Notes: generated by a model from the sequence alone, not told the origin. A DNA stretch of 36,341 bases from CAZVWQ01 sp964631275 (GCA_964631275.1 CAZVWQ010000014.1:1-36341), one strand, 5' to 3'; counted from the stretch's first letter, positions 16,619 through 25,129 are shown. Made by a program: numbers and translations.

Positions 16619-16672
16619 TAAGAGGTCTTAATTTACTTCCAAAATAAATTGAGTATAAAGTTGTATTTATCC

Positions 16673-17089
16673 TCAGGTTGTTTTTGTTTCCCTAGCTATA
16701 TCTCTATCAATATCACGTTTTTTTATACTTTCTCTCTTGTCGAATTTTTTCTTACCTTTGACCAAGCTTATTTCAGTTTTGAGCCATCTGCCAACAATTT
16801 TGATATTTAGAGGTACACAAGAAACACCTTTAATTAATAGCTGTGATTTAATTTTTTTTAACTCTTTTTTAGTTACTAAAAGAATAATGTTTTCGGTTAA
16901 TTCTTGGTTACCAAAACCTATTATCTGTAACTGATTTTTTTGATAAACTATATATTTGCCTAACAAATTTACTTTTTTGTTTCTGATTAATTTAACCATT
17001 TGGCCAGATAACGACATTCCAGCCATAAAGGTTTCTAGAACCTGATAATCATACTTGGCTTTACGGTTTTCTAAAAGAATCATGAACAC
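16673..17089 (-). CDS. smpB: SsrA-binding protein SmpB
   Basis: SmpB binds tmRNA and brings it to stalled ribosomes for trans-translation. The 138-aa protein has LLENRKAKYDY (5-15), the GMSLSGQMVKLIRNKKVNL block (24-42), CVPLNIKIVGRW (91-102) and the terminal KGKKKFDKRESIKKRD (111-126) whose basic tail enters the decoding site. The middle (about 52-80) is shortened and diverged compared with typical SmpB. The start could be M3 rather than M1, since MILLENRK aligns best with the family start. It lies 24 nt behind the small membrane protein gene, likely one transcript. No ssrA gene is in the window. Confidence 0.93.
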   Translation of the reverse strand: MFMILLENRKAKYDYQVLETFMAGMSLSGQMVKLIRNKKVNLLGKYIVYQKNQLQIIGFGNQELTENIILLVTKKELKKIKSQLLIKGVSCVPLNIKIVGRWLKTEISLVKGKKKFDKRESIKKRDIDRDIARETKTT

Positions 17090-17113
17090 TAAAAAACTTA
17101 AATTGTAAATATT

Positions 17114-17431
17114 TTAAATATTCAAGTCTACGTTAGAAGCAAATAATAATAAAGCTAGAACAAAAAAAATATAAAGTCCACAAAGAAAGCTAAAATATTG
17201 AAAAAAGCTACCCAAAGTTCGTCGTAAAAAAATCCTAACCAGCAAGTGAAAAATCAAAACTAGACTAGAAAACAAAAATAAAAGCAAAAGAACCAAGACC
17301 AAATTTTCAGCATTACCGTCACTAGTTGTACTTTGCGACCATAGTAGATAACCAACGTAATTAAGACTGCCAAGGATCAGAGAAACAGCTAAAAAGAAAA
17401 TAGTTTTAATTATATTAAAGATTGTAGACAT
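17114..17431 (-). CDS. Small three-helix membrane protein
   Basis: The 105-aa protein has hydrophobic helices at about 8-32, 43-68 and 78-99. LVRIFLRRTLGSF lies between helices two and three as a basic, probably cytoplasmic loop. No family is recognised. It is upstream of smpB with a 24-nt gap on the same strand. Its own 5' flank is filled by family A copy A5, which begins 16 nt before the start codon, so its promoter may lie in or beyond that element. Confidence 0.65.
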   Translation of the reverse strand: MSTIFNIIKTIFFLAVSLILGSLNYVGYLLWSQSTTSDGNAENLVLVLLLLFLFSSLVLIFHLLVRIFLRRTLGSFFQYFSFLCGLYIFFVLALLLFASNVDLNI

Positions 17432-17447
17432 TGTGATTGGTTATTTA

Positions 17448-17562
17448 TATACCCTTTTTGTTAATAGTTACGGCAATTATCCGTTAATAATTTAGCTTAA
17501 ATAAAGAGATTTATTTCCTTATCAAGAGTTAATTTAGGGTAATAATAAACGGATTAGGTATA
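17448..17562 (-). mobile_element. MITE family A copy A5 (full length)
   Basis: A 115-bp copy with perfect TATACC...GGTATA ends. Subterminal ATCCGTTAATAATTTAG near the left is answered by AATTTAGGGTAATAATAAAC and GGATT on the right. It is the mirror orientation of A1 and A6. Confidence 0.65.
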
Positions 17563-17687
17563 GCCTTTATATAATAAAATAATCTTTAGATTTGGGCAAG
17601 AAAACTAAATTTAAAACTTTCCACAGTTCTGTGTGAAATATGTACTAGTTTTGGTTTATACTAATTTTATCTTAAACTTAGAGAAGT

Positions 17688-17780
17688 TATACCCAAATGC
17701 TAGCTCAATTATGATTTAACTGAAGTTTCTAGTTTGCTTAAATAAAAAAACACAATCAGAAAAACTCACTGAGTAGTTAA
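17688..17780 (-). mobile_element. Repeat family B copy B2
   Basis: 93 bp from TATACCCAAATGC to the palindrome ACTCACTGAGT and AGTTAA. Its reverse complement matches B3 over the whole length. Confidence 0.55.
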
Positions 17781-17791
17781 TAGTTTAGTTA

Positions 17792-17898
17792 TATATGCAA
17801 CCCATACGTCACTTAGATATTTTGGATATCCTAAATTTACTTTAAAATAAACTTAATATCTAATAACTTATCTAAGTTGAATATGGAATTGCTATATA
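17792..17898 (+). mobile_element. MITE family C copy C2
   Basis: Left TATATGCAACCCATACG and right CATATGGAATTGCTATATA are imperfect inverted repeats. The interior CTTAGATATTTTGGATATCC and AACTTAATATCTAATAAC matches C1. Confidence 0.6.
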
Positions 17899-17971
17899 AA
17901 GCTAAGCTTTGTTTTTTTAAGCAACATTTTCAAACAAGTAATTTAAAAATAAATATTTGGTTTTTTCTTTT

Positions 17972-19315
17972 TTATAATCTGTCTTTTAATAATTTCTTAA
18001 AGTCTTCGTAATCACTGCTAATTGTTTCGTATTTTTCACTCATTTCTTGAGCTTTTTGGATGGATTTGGTTGGCTTAGAAGAAAATCCAAGAATAGACTC
18101 CATCTCAGCTGGAAATTTGGATGGGTGTGCAGTCTCCAAAACTATTCCTTGATCAGAATCTTGACCAAATTTTTGTAAATATTCTTGAAGGCCTAAATAA
18201 CCAATAGCTCCGTGTGGTTCTAATAAAATTTCTGTTTCTTTCCAAACTCTTTGTATAGCTAATTTTGTCGCATCATCATCAAAAGAAGTAGCATAAATTT
18301 TGTTTTTTAGATGAACAAAGTCGGGCTGAGTTAAAATTTCGTTTTTTTCGTTCATGCTACCTTCAAATAAATCTATGATTCTGGTGATATTGTTTGGGGC
18401 TCCGACGTTCATAGCATTAGAAATACAATACTTAGATGGCTTAATTGGCTGATATTTTTGAGTGTTATAAAAAGTCGTAAAAGCATCGTTAGAATTTGTA
18501 GCTGCAATGATTTTTTTAAAGTCTAAACCCATACGATCGGCAATTAAACCTCCCATTAAATTTCCAAAATTACCAGAAGGTACCGAAATAACTAGATCTT
18601 TCGGATTAACTTGCAATCTACTAGCAATATAAAAATAATATACCGACTGTGGTAAAAGACGACCAATATTAATAGAATTAGCTGAAGTAATTTTCAAATT
18701 TTGGTTATCAGCATCAGCAAAAGCAGTTTTTACCAATCTTTGGCAATCATCAAATTTACCATCGACGGCCAGGCAAGTAATATTACCACCCAAGGTAGTC
18801 ATTAGTTTACGCTGAACTTGACTAACTTCTTTAGGTGGAAAAAGAACCCAAACTTGAATTCCAGAAAGATTATAAAAAGCTGAAGCAATAGCACTCCCAG
18901 TATCTCCAGAGGTAGCTACTAAAATATTAATTTTTTCTTTAGTTTGTTGTAAAAAATAATTAACCAGTCTAGCCATGATCCTAGCTGCGTAGTCTTTGAA
19001 GGCTGCTGTTGGACCTTTGTCTAATCTAGCTACAGAAATATTTTGGGTTATTTCTTCAATAGGCAAATCAAAATCATACGCTTCTTTACATAGCTTAGCT
19101 AAAGTTTCTTTATCGATTTCTTCTTTACTAAAACTATGCAAAACCTCGGTAGCAATTTCCCAATATTCCATCTGGCTAAACTCTTTAATTATATTAGGGC
19201 CAAGAGCTGGAATACTTTCTGGCATGTAGAGTCCATGATCATCTGCTTGGCCTCGCATAATTGCTTCTTTTAGGTTTACTTTTTTTGAGGTTTTATTGGT
19301 TGAATAAAAATACAT
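17972..19315 (-). CDS. thrC: Threonine synthase
   Basis: This fold-type II PLP enzyme converts O-phosphohomoserine to threonine. The 447-aa protein starts MYFYSTNK, the family's characteristic N-terminal strand. It has DHGLYMPESIP (26-36), PLP lysine K107 in GPTAAFKDYAAR, ATSGDTGSA, SANSINIGRLLPQ, SVPSGNFGNLMGG for phosphate binding of PLP, and a late ETAHPSKFP. Length and motifs fit the class II (E. coli/yeast-like) group. No homoserine kinase or dehydrogenase gene is adjacent. It is divergent from the 19430 gene. A minus-strand TATAGT (19334-19339) could be its -10, but no good -35 was seen. Confidence 0.95.
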   Translation of the reverse strand: MYFYSTNKTSKKVNLKEAIMRGQADDHGLYMPESIPALGPNIIKEFSQMEYWEIATEVLHSFSKEEIDKETLAKLCKEAYDFDLPIEEITQNISVARLDKGPTAAFKDYAARIMARLVNYFLQQTKEKINILVATSGDTGSAIASAFYNLSGIQVWVLFPPKEVSQVQRKLMTTLGGNITCLAVDGKFDDCQRLVKTAFADADNQNLKITSANSINIGRLLPQSVYYFYIASRLQVNPKDLVISVPSGNFGNLMGGLIADRMGLDFKKIIAATNSNDAFTTFYNTQKYQPIKPSKYCISNAMNVGAPNNITRIIDLFEGSMNEKNEILTQPDFVHLKNKIYATSFDDDATKLAIQRVWKETEILLEPHGAIGYLGLQEYLQKFGQDSDQGIVLETAHPSKFPAEMESILGFSSKPTKSIQKAQEMSEKYETISSDYEDFKKLLKDRL

Positions 19316-19359
19316 ATTTTTAAAAAATTATTTACTATAAAGGTTTAATCGTTAGTTTT

Positions 19360-19388
19360 TTGACTTTTTACATTTTTTACTGTATACT
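19360..19388 (+). promoter_or_regulatory. Promoter of the 19430 orphan gene
   Basis: TTGACT (19360-19365), 17-bp spacer, TATACT (19383-19388): one of the best sigma-70 matches in the window, 41 nt before the ATG. Confidence 0.65.
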
Positions 19389-19429
19389 AACATTAGTTTT
19401 AAAAATTAATATTTGTTAAACAAAAACAT

Positions 19430-20338
19430 ATGACAGATAACAACACAAACATTCCTATAGCTTTTGTTCCTAACAGTGCTACAAATAATTCTAATTTTGG
19501 CACTCTGACTAGCAAATTTGGCAGTAATAATATTACTACAAAAACATCTGCTGTAAGTCAAAGTTCAAAAATTGATAGCACAGTGGAACTTCAAATTACT
19601 AATTTGATCGATACGATCATTGCACCCAAAATCAAGAATAGTCATTTTAACTGTTTATTGATACCAACTCATATCTTACAAGGTGAAACTTTAGATATTC
19701 TTAGGAAAAATATGCTTATACCTAAATATTCTCAAGATCTCTTTGTAGGTTATGCTAAGGATGCAGATGTTCTTATTCTTTCTCCACTATTTCCTAACGA
19801 ATTACATATTTTTGATTCTGTCTCTAATAATGAGACAACTCTGTCTAACCACCTAACTCTATCCATGAATTTTACAGAATTCAGAGGAAAATTAGACGTA
19901 GTTCTAGAAATCTTAAAAATTGCAGCTAGCGTAGAGACTGATAATACTTACCAAGCTAGAATCCAGCACGCTATCGACCTCATCGCCTCTGATATTATGT
20001 ATAATTGGAAGAGGATGGAAGATCTTAATAAATATGGTAATAAGTTAATTGACGGTGTCAAGGATGGCTTATTACAAGATCTAGATTCTAGGATCGCTAG
20101 TGGTGACGTATCAGTAGAAGAGATTAATGTAATTATCCAAACTATTGATTCAGCTTTTGGTGAACTAAAAATTCACCTTGCTAGTCGCTATTCTAACTTG
20201 CAGACGATTGGTTCTTTAAGTGCAGCTCACAAGATGGAAGAACTAAAAAAAGGAGGCGAAAGTTCTCAAAAAATCGAAGAAAAAGTTAAAGAAAAAGAAT
20301 TTCAAAAAGAAACTTTATTAGACAAAACTACCTCTTAA
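19430..20338 (+). CDS. Uncharacterised soluble protein, monocistronic
   Basis: The 302-aa protein has no signal peptide or membrane helix. The N-terminus (1-50) is low-complexity, Asn/Thr/Ser-rich. A globular middle (about 51-165) has strands such as NCLLIPTHIL and DADVLILSPLFPNELHIFDS. A helical region (about 165-265) contains ARIQHAIDLIASDIMYNWKRM and an SVEEINVIIQTIDSAFGELK repeat-like heptad pattern. The tail is Lys/Glu-rich. No family is recognised. A consensus promoter and a strong intrinsic terminator bracket it, so it is a single-gene unit, probably well expressed. Codon use looks like its neighbours, with somewhat more C-ending codons late in the gene. Confidence 0.8.
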   Translation: MTDNNTNIPIAFVPNSATNNSNFGTLTSKFGSNNITTKTSAVSQSSKIDSTVELQITNLIDTIIAPKIKNSHFNCLLIPTHILQGETLDILRKNMLIPKYSQDLFVGYAKDADVLILSPLFPNELHIFDSVSNNETTLSNHLTLSMNFTEFRGKLDVVLEILKIAASVETDNTYQARIQHAIDLIASDIMYNWKRMEDLNKYGNKLIDGVKDGLLQDLDSRIASGDVSVEEINVIIQTIDSAFGELKIHLASRYSNLQTIGSLSAAHKMEELKKGGESSQKIEEKVKEKEFQKETLLDKTTS

Positions 20339-20425
20339 TATTTTTTAATTACAATAAAATAATCTTAAGAATTAACCTGTAATTTTCTAATTTTACTTTT
20401 AAGTGCTTCAAACTTAGTTTATGCC

Positions 20426-20449
20426 AACCCTCGTAAGAGGGTTTTTTTT
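20426..20449 (+). terminator. Intrinsic terminator after the 19430 gene
   Basis: AACCCTC (20426-20432), GTAA loop, GAGGGTT (20437-20443), then a run of T. It is the clearest rho-independent terminator in the window, 88 nt after the stop codon. Confidence 0.85.
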
Positions 20450-20632
20450 ATTGATAGCCTTGCCTCAAAATAATTTGAAAATAGCTGTTTTCTGCTTTTA
20501 AGGTAAAAAATCATATTTTATTTGAATTGGCAGTTTTTTATCATAAATAAAAGGGTAAATCTGCTATTTTTTTTATTACTGGATAAGGCCTAATTCTACA
20601 CACAATTAACTTTCAAAATTTACATCTTTAAT

Positions 20633-20747
20633 TATACTTAATCTGTTTATTATTACTCTAAATTTAACTCTTCATAAGGAAATAAATCTCTTATTTATAC
20701 TAAATTCTTAACAGGTAATTGCCATAACGATTAGCTTAAAGGGTATA
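20633..20747 (+). mobile_element. MITE family A copy A6 (full length)
   Basis: The 115-bp copy runs from TATACTTAATCTGTTTATTA to GATTAGCTTAAAGGGTATA. It is the best-preserved copy in this orientation and the reference for the others. Confidence 0.65.
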
Positions 20748-20893
20748 AGATAAGATAGGCTTCAAAATTCAATTAAGTTTAACTTCGCCAAATTGATTAG
20801 AGAATGGTATAAGATGACAAATTATTATAGAATTTTGCACAAAAAATATACCTAGTGTTTTTGGGTGTAGACAAGTCTATAGATAGTACTTTT

Positions 20894-20942
20894 GACTAAT
20901 TTTAAAAAAGTTGTATAGACAAAATTAAAAAAGTTTTGTCAG
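20894..20942 (+). promoter_or_regulatory. Promoter with operator-like inverted repeat upstream of 20953
   Basis: TTGACT (20894-20899), 16-bp spacer, TATAGA (20916-20921). A perfect inverted repeat GACAAAA (20920-20926) and TTTTGTC (20936-20942), 9 nt apart, covers the start site and ends 10 nt before the ATG. It could be an operator or an RNA hairpin in the leader. Confidence 0.45.
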
Positions 20943-20952
20943 ATTTTAACCT

Positions 20953-21330
20953 ATGGATAGAGATCCGATTGAGTATACACTTAGAATGCAAAGAATTATG
21001 CTAATTTTAGCTGGCCTTAGTTTTTTGTTTGTGGCTTCAATTTTAGCTTTTCTTGATCCTTTTGAGAGTAAAAATAACGTTTGGTTAGCTCTTTTATTTT
21101 TGACTAGCCTAGCCACAGCAATTAATACATTAGTTAACTTTTGGTGGGTTTTTAGTATCAAAAAAGAGCTATTAACTATCAGAGAAGTAAATAAATTAGT
21201 CTATCAAAGTTTTGCTTTAGCTTTAGTTTATTTCATGCTATTTATTTTTTATTTGGCTGATGAATTAAGTGTGATTAATTTTTTAGGAACAGTTGTGGTT
21301 TATATTTTTTATAGATTTTGGTTTAGTTGA
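20953..21330 (+). CDS. Small polytopic membrane protein
   Basis: This 125-aa protein has about four hydrophobic helices (residues about 14-35, 42-68, 83-103 and 107-124), with a basic SIKKELLTIREVNK loop between helices two and three. No known family is recognised. It ends in UGA, one of few such stops seen here, which argues against UGA being a sense codon. It is a single gene behind its own promoter and operator-like repeat. The start ATG is fixed by the promoter position. Confidence 0.7.
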   Translation: MDRDPIEYTLRMQRIMLILAGLSFLFVASILAFLDPFESKNNVWLALLFLTSLATAINTLVNFWWVFSIKKELLTIREVNKLVYQSFALALVYFMLFIFYLADELSVINFLGTVVVYIFYRFWFS

Positions 21331-21392
21331 ATAATCATATCTCAAAACTTTTTGAAATATTTAAATTTTCTTTATTAAATTAGATTAAAATA

Positions 21393-21483
21393 ACAATAAT
21401 CATGTTTCAAAACCTATTTTTACGTCGATTAACGTCTATTTAATAGGATCAAAGTTTTGCAAATCTGAGTTATAAGGCAAGAT
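21393..21483 (+). mobile_element. MITE family D copy D3 (uninterrupted reference)
   Basis: AACAATAATCATGTTTCAAA, then CTATTTTTACGTCGATTAAC, then ATTTAATAGGATCAAAG and TTATAAGGCAAGA. It aligns with both halves of D1 and with inverted D2. Confidence 0.55.
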
Positions 21484-21509
21484 AAATTTTTGTAAATTCT
21501 GTACTTTTT

Positions 21510-21561
21510 TATACCCTTTGAGTTAATCGTTATAGTAATAGTAAACGGATTGTGGTGTATA
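21510..21561 (-). mobile_element. MITE family A copy A7 (solo ends, 52 bp)
   Basis: TATACCCTTTGAGTTAATCG joined directly to AATAGTAAACGGATTG and GGTGTATA. Both ends are kept and the interior is lost. Confidence 0.5.
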
Positions 21562-21670
21562 AATAAGTAAAAAACAGCCTATTTTTACAAGTTTTTGGAT
21601 ATGACTAAAAGTTAAAAATACTTGTTTTAAAGAATAACTAATGAAATAGATTCTATAGGTTAGTATATTT

Positions 21671-22054
21671 TTAATGCTTTTTTTTGTCTTTGCTATGCAC
21701 CCCTTCAATTAGCTCATAAATTTTGGCTATAATTTCGTCTTCCCTATCCACAAAGAATTCTATTCTAACTCTTTTATTAGCTGTTAAACCTTGATAATAA
21801 AGATAGTCAGATAAATCTTTTTTCATAGATCTCATCTTTGATAAAGTGGTACCTAATTTTTCAGTAGAATTAATACCAATTCTTAAAAGATTATCAGGAC
21901 GTTTGTATTCTATTGTCTTGACGCTCCAAAGAAGGCCTTTTAGCTCTTCTCTATTAAGTAAAAACATAGAAATATTTGCCAAAAAACCTCTGGTCTCTTT
22001 TCTTCTGTTTTTTTTCTTATAAATGGTTATATTTGATGCTGTTTGGAAGCTCAT
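21671..22054 (-). CDS. rbfA: Divergent ribosome-binding factor A candidate
   Basis: The 127-aa basic protein starts at ATG 22052-22054; an upstream in-frame TTG exists but is less likely. The order of helix, strand, long helix, strand and helix fits the KH-like fold of RbfA. The tail VRIEFFVDREDEIIAKIYELIEG (about 97-119) matches the RbfA ending in which a F-x-x-D strand is followed by an Ile-rich helix. RbfA helps late 30S maturation and is normally next to infB; here infB is 17 kb away. Similarity is by eye only. A generic RNA-binding protein of unknown role is the alternative. Confidence 0.5.
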   Translation of the reverse strand: MSFQTASNITIYKKKNRRKETRGFLANISMFLLNREELKGLLWSVKTIEYKRPDNLLRIGINSTEKLGTTLSKMRSMKKDLSDYLYYQGLTANKRVRIEFFVDREDEIIAKIYELIEGVHSKDKKKH

Positions 22055-22783
22055 AGACAACAAAAATATTAATGCTAAGTAGCTTTTCTTTTTTATAACT
22101 TTATGTCAAATATAAAGTATATATCAAGACAATTCTATATTAGGATAAATCATTTTTGTAAATACTTTTTAAAATTTAAATCTTTTATCTTGCAAGATAT
22201 AATGTTATTTTAATTAACTCTTAACAAAAAATTTGTTGACACATTAATAAAAAAAATTCTAAAATTAAATAATCACTTATTTTTTATTCGATAAGCTATT
22301 TATACAAAATTCTTTCATTTACAGATATTCTCTTTGAAGTCCATTAAAATTAGAACTTTTTTAATTTTAAATATTTACTTTTAACCTTAGTATAAATTTA
22401 ACTAAAAGCTGAAAAATAAAATCTAAAAAAACTAAACTTTGTTTTATACAAAAATAAATAATTATCAAGTTGCTACAAATCTATTAGTTTGTGAGTAGTT
22501 TAGACAAAGAATTTACTAATAGGTTGTATAAATTTTCGTCAAAAACAGCTTTGACATTAACCAAAAAAAGTGATTTACTTTATTTGTTAAAGTATTAAGT
22601 ATTATTTCTAGTTCGTTATTTAAATCTTAAGCTAAACTGAAAATCAATAAATTTAATAGGAAGCTTGGCAGTCTTTTTATTTAGATTTATTTTAAAAAAC
22701 ATTAATAGATTTAATGACTTAACAACTTAGTGGAAAAAGTATAAACATCAAATTTTAATATATAATAATTAATTAATAAGTTT
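22055..22783. other. 730-bp gene-free region with an orphan promoter
   Basis: It holds a consensus promoter (22236-22265) pointing into more than 500 nt without a coding frame, an AT-rich hairpin (AAAATTA / TAATTTT at about 22347-22370) and a TATAAT at 22761-22766 near the antiporter start. None of the MITE families was recognised. Confidence 0.5.
22236..22265 (+). promoter_or_regulatory. Orphan consensus promoter
   Basis: TTGACA (22236-22241), 18-bp spacer, TAAAAT (22260-22265). The next gene on this strand starts 518 nt later, so it may drive a non-coding RNA or a long leader. Confidence 0.5.
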
Positions 22784-24784
22784 GTGTCAGATGGAATTCT
22801 TTTTTCGGTGATTTCCATAAGTTTCCTGCTTTTGCTCGCAAACCTAATTTTATTTTTGTCAAAAAAAGTTAAATTGCCTTTTGCGGTATTGTTAGTTTTA
22901 GTTGGAGCCTCTCTGTACCCACTCAGGCAACAGGGAGGCCTTTTTAGTTTACAAGATATTAATCTTACTCCAGAACTTTTGTTTTTTGTTTTTCTACCTG
23001 CTTTACTGTTTGAATCGTCTTTTAATATTGATTTTCGTAAACTATCTAAAGATATCGATATTGTAATACTTCTGGCTACGGCTGGAGTTTTGATTTCTAC
23101 AATAATTACTGGTTTTTTGGTTAGCAACTTTATTAATTTACCTTTGCCGATTGCTTTTTTGTTTGCAGCTGTTATTTCCTCAACAGATCCAATTGCTGTA
23201 ATTTCTATTTTTAAGGAGTTAGGCATCCCAAAAAGATTAATTCAACTTGTCGATAGCGAATCTATGCTTAATGACGGAACTTCTTTGATTTTATCTAAGT
23301 TTGTCTCTTCTTCATTAGCTATTGGAATTGCTGGTGGAAGCTTAGTTACTGACTTAATGAGTGGTATCGAAAGTTTTTTCTATGTAATTATTGTAAGTGT
23401 TGGTCTCGGGGTTTTTGTAGGGGTAGTCACAGCTAAGGTAATAGAAAAAATAAAAAACGAATTTTTGATTGAAGTTAGTATAACTTTGGCTGTAAGTTAT
23501 TTGACTTTTATTGTCAGTGAAGAGTTTTTAGGGTCTTCTGGAATAATTTCTACTGTGCTTACAGGGGTTATTTTAGGTAACTATGGTCGGGATAAGTTTT
23601 CTCCAAAAGTTAAACACCTTCTAAAAGAAATTTGGGAATATATCTCTTTTGTAGCTAACTCTTTAGTCTTTATCTTAGTAGGGGCTACTTATGGTATTCG
23701 ATTTTTGATAGATTATTGGCCGCAAATTATCTTAGCTTCGATAGCTGTATATATTGGTAGAGCAGTTGCTGTATACAGCATGGGTTGGTTGCATAACACT
23801 ATAAACAAAGAAAAATCCTTGCCTTTAAGCTGGATACATATACTTTGGTGGGGAGGTATGCGAGGGGCTTTACCGATTGCTGTTATTTCTTATTTAACTA
23901 AAGGAATTGATAATGATAGTGGAATTCTAGTGGCTTTTGAGAACGATTTGTTATTTACAACAGTAGGTGTTGTTTTCTTTTCTTTGGTTGTTAGTGGCCT
24001 AACTATGAGGCCATTAATAAGGCTTCTTAAAGTAGATAAACCAAAACCACAAGAAACAATTGAAAGGCTACTTATCAAAGCTTTAGTTTTGAATAAAGCA
24101 ATAAAAAGAATTAAACACCTCGAAAAATTAGGTGAAATCTCTGGTAGCCATAGGTTTTTAGATAAAAAATTTTTACTAGACTTTAGGCGCACAACTCGTA
24201 ATCTTCGAAGTGCTTTTGAAGATGACCCTATACTATTCCAAAAAACTACCTTTACTTATGCATTTCATATAGAAAGAGAGGTTTTTATAAAACTTAGAGA
24301 AAAAAACATCATTCCTTCAAAAATTCTACGAAGACTAGAAAATAAACTTTTGCACGGAATTGATCTCATTGACAAAGGAATATTTCCTAGAGATTTTGCC
24401 AAAACTAAATCCATGCAAAAAATTGCTTTTAATTCTAGAAAAAATCTTTCTTTAGAAGAGGTTTATTTGTACCGTAAAGCTAGAGAATTTGCTAATCTCG
24501 AGGTTCTTAGCCAGTTAGAGTCTTTTATAGAAATTCCTGTTCTAGAACCTTGTATGGCTAATATTGCTGAAAATTATAGAGAATTCTACGAAAAAAATAA
24601 ACGCATCTGTAAAGCACTAGAAGAAAAAAATGCTAGCGAAATTGTCCAGTTCGAGGAGCATCTATGTTATAACGAATTCTTAGCTACCGAAGAGGATGTA
24701 CTAAACGAAATGGAAGTAAACGGAAAAGTAAGTAAAGCCGTCTTAACAGAATTGCAACAAAGTTTATTTAAAGTAGCTTCTTAA
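22784..24784 (+). CDS. nhaP: CPA1-family Na+/H+ antiporter with long cytosolic tail
   Basis: The 666-aa protein has about 12 transmembrane helices (residues 1-410) and a hydrophilic helical C-terminal domain (about 415-666). Family signatures are FLPALLFESSFNID (70-83), AAVISSTDPIAV (128-139) and SESMLNDGTSLI (158-169) with the N163-D164 ion-binding pair, and the late WWGGMRGALPIAV. It should exchange cytoplasmic Na+ or K+ for protons. The tail is rich in charged helices and may be regulatory; no CNMP or TrkA domain was recognised. It starts at GTG 22784, since no ATG lies before the first helix. A TATAAT ends 17 nt before the GTG. Confidence 0.93.
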   Translation: MSDGILFSVISISFLLLLANLILFLSKKVKLPFAVLLVLVGASLYPLRQQGGLFSLQDINLTPELLFFVFLPALLFESSFNIDFRKLSKDIDIVILLATAGVLISTIITGFLVSNFINLPLPIAFLFAAVISSTDPIAVISIFKELGIPKRLIQLVDSESMLNDGTSLILSKFVSSSLAIGIAGGSLVTDLMSGIESFFYVIIVSVGLGVFVGVVTAKVIEKIKNEFLIEVSITLAVSYLTFIVSEEFLGSSGIISTVLTGVILGNYGRDKFSPKVKHLLKEIWEYISFVANSLVFILVGATYGIRFLIDYWPQIILASIAVYIGRAVAVYSMGWLHNTINKEKSLPLSWIHILWWGGMRGALPIAVISYLTKGIDNDSGILVAFENDLLFTTVGVVFFSLVVSGLTMRPLIRLLKVDKPKPQETIERLLIKALVLNKAIKRIKHLEKLGEISGSHRFLDKKFLLDFRRTTRNLRSAFEDDPILFQKTTFTYAFHIEREVFIKLREKNIIPSKILRRLENKLLHGIDLIDKGIFPRDFAKTKSMQKIAFNSRKNLSLEEVYLYRKAREFANLEVLSQLESFIEIPVLEPCMANIAENYREFYEKNKRICKALEEKNASEIVQFEEHLCYNEFLATEEDVLNEMEVNGKVSKAVLTELQQSLFKVAS

Positions 24785-25129
24785 AAAATAACCTCTTTTA
24801 AAAGCAATTTAAACTATACCCAAACTTATACTACTTTTACTTTAAAAATAAGCTTTTTAATTAAATCTAAGCTAGGTTTTTTCCTAAAACAAAACGAGTT
24901 TGAGTATAATCTTTTTAGGAAGATTAGAATGGTCTTGTCTCAAAACTTTTCAAGAGTTTTTATTTTTTGATTAAATATAAATAAAGTAAAATTAATGATT
25001 TTACATAAATTCAGCACTTTTTATCTTTAAATAAACCAAAAATAAGTTATTTTCTTAAGCAATTGGATAAGTTTAATACCCAAAATGTCTAAGTTGCAGG
25101 TGAGCTAGCTATATAATAATTTTTGCATT

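Larger units (their letters stand above)
16354..16672. other. Gene-free region between convergent pyrG and smpB
   Basis: A weak AT-only hairpin follows pyrG (AAATCTT 16357-16363 with AAGATTT 16375-16381). Then come family A copy A4 (16403-16479), a short family E-like core (about 16490-16525) and inverted family D copy D2 (16527-16618). Confidence 0.5.
17432..17971. other. Gene-free region with three successive MITE-like elements
   Basis: It contains A5 (17448-17562), B2 (17688-17780) and C2 (17792-17898), each from a different family, separated by AT-rich filler. Confidence 0.6.
20339..20952. other. Gene-free region with terminator, MITE A6 and a promoter
   Basis: It contains the terminator at 20426-20449, family A copy A6 (20633-20747) and the promoter/operator region at 20894-20942. 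Confidence 0.6.
21331..21670. other. Gene-free region with D3 and A7
   Basis: It contains family D copy D3 (21393-21483), preceded by a diverged direct repeat of its left end (ATAATCATATCTCAAAAC at 21331), and the short family A copy A7 (21510-21561). Confidence 0.5.

Noticed and set aside
22711..23226. Minus-strand frame overlapping the antiporter start
   Set aside because: It lies antisense to strongly conserved CPA1 sequence and has low-complexity content without any domain.
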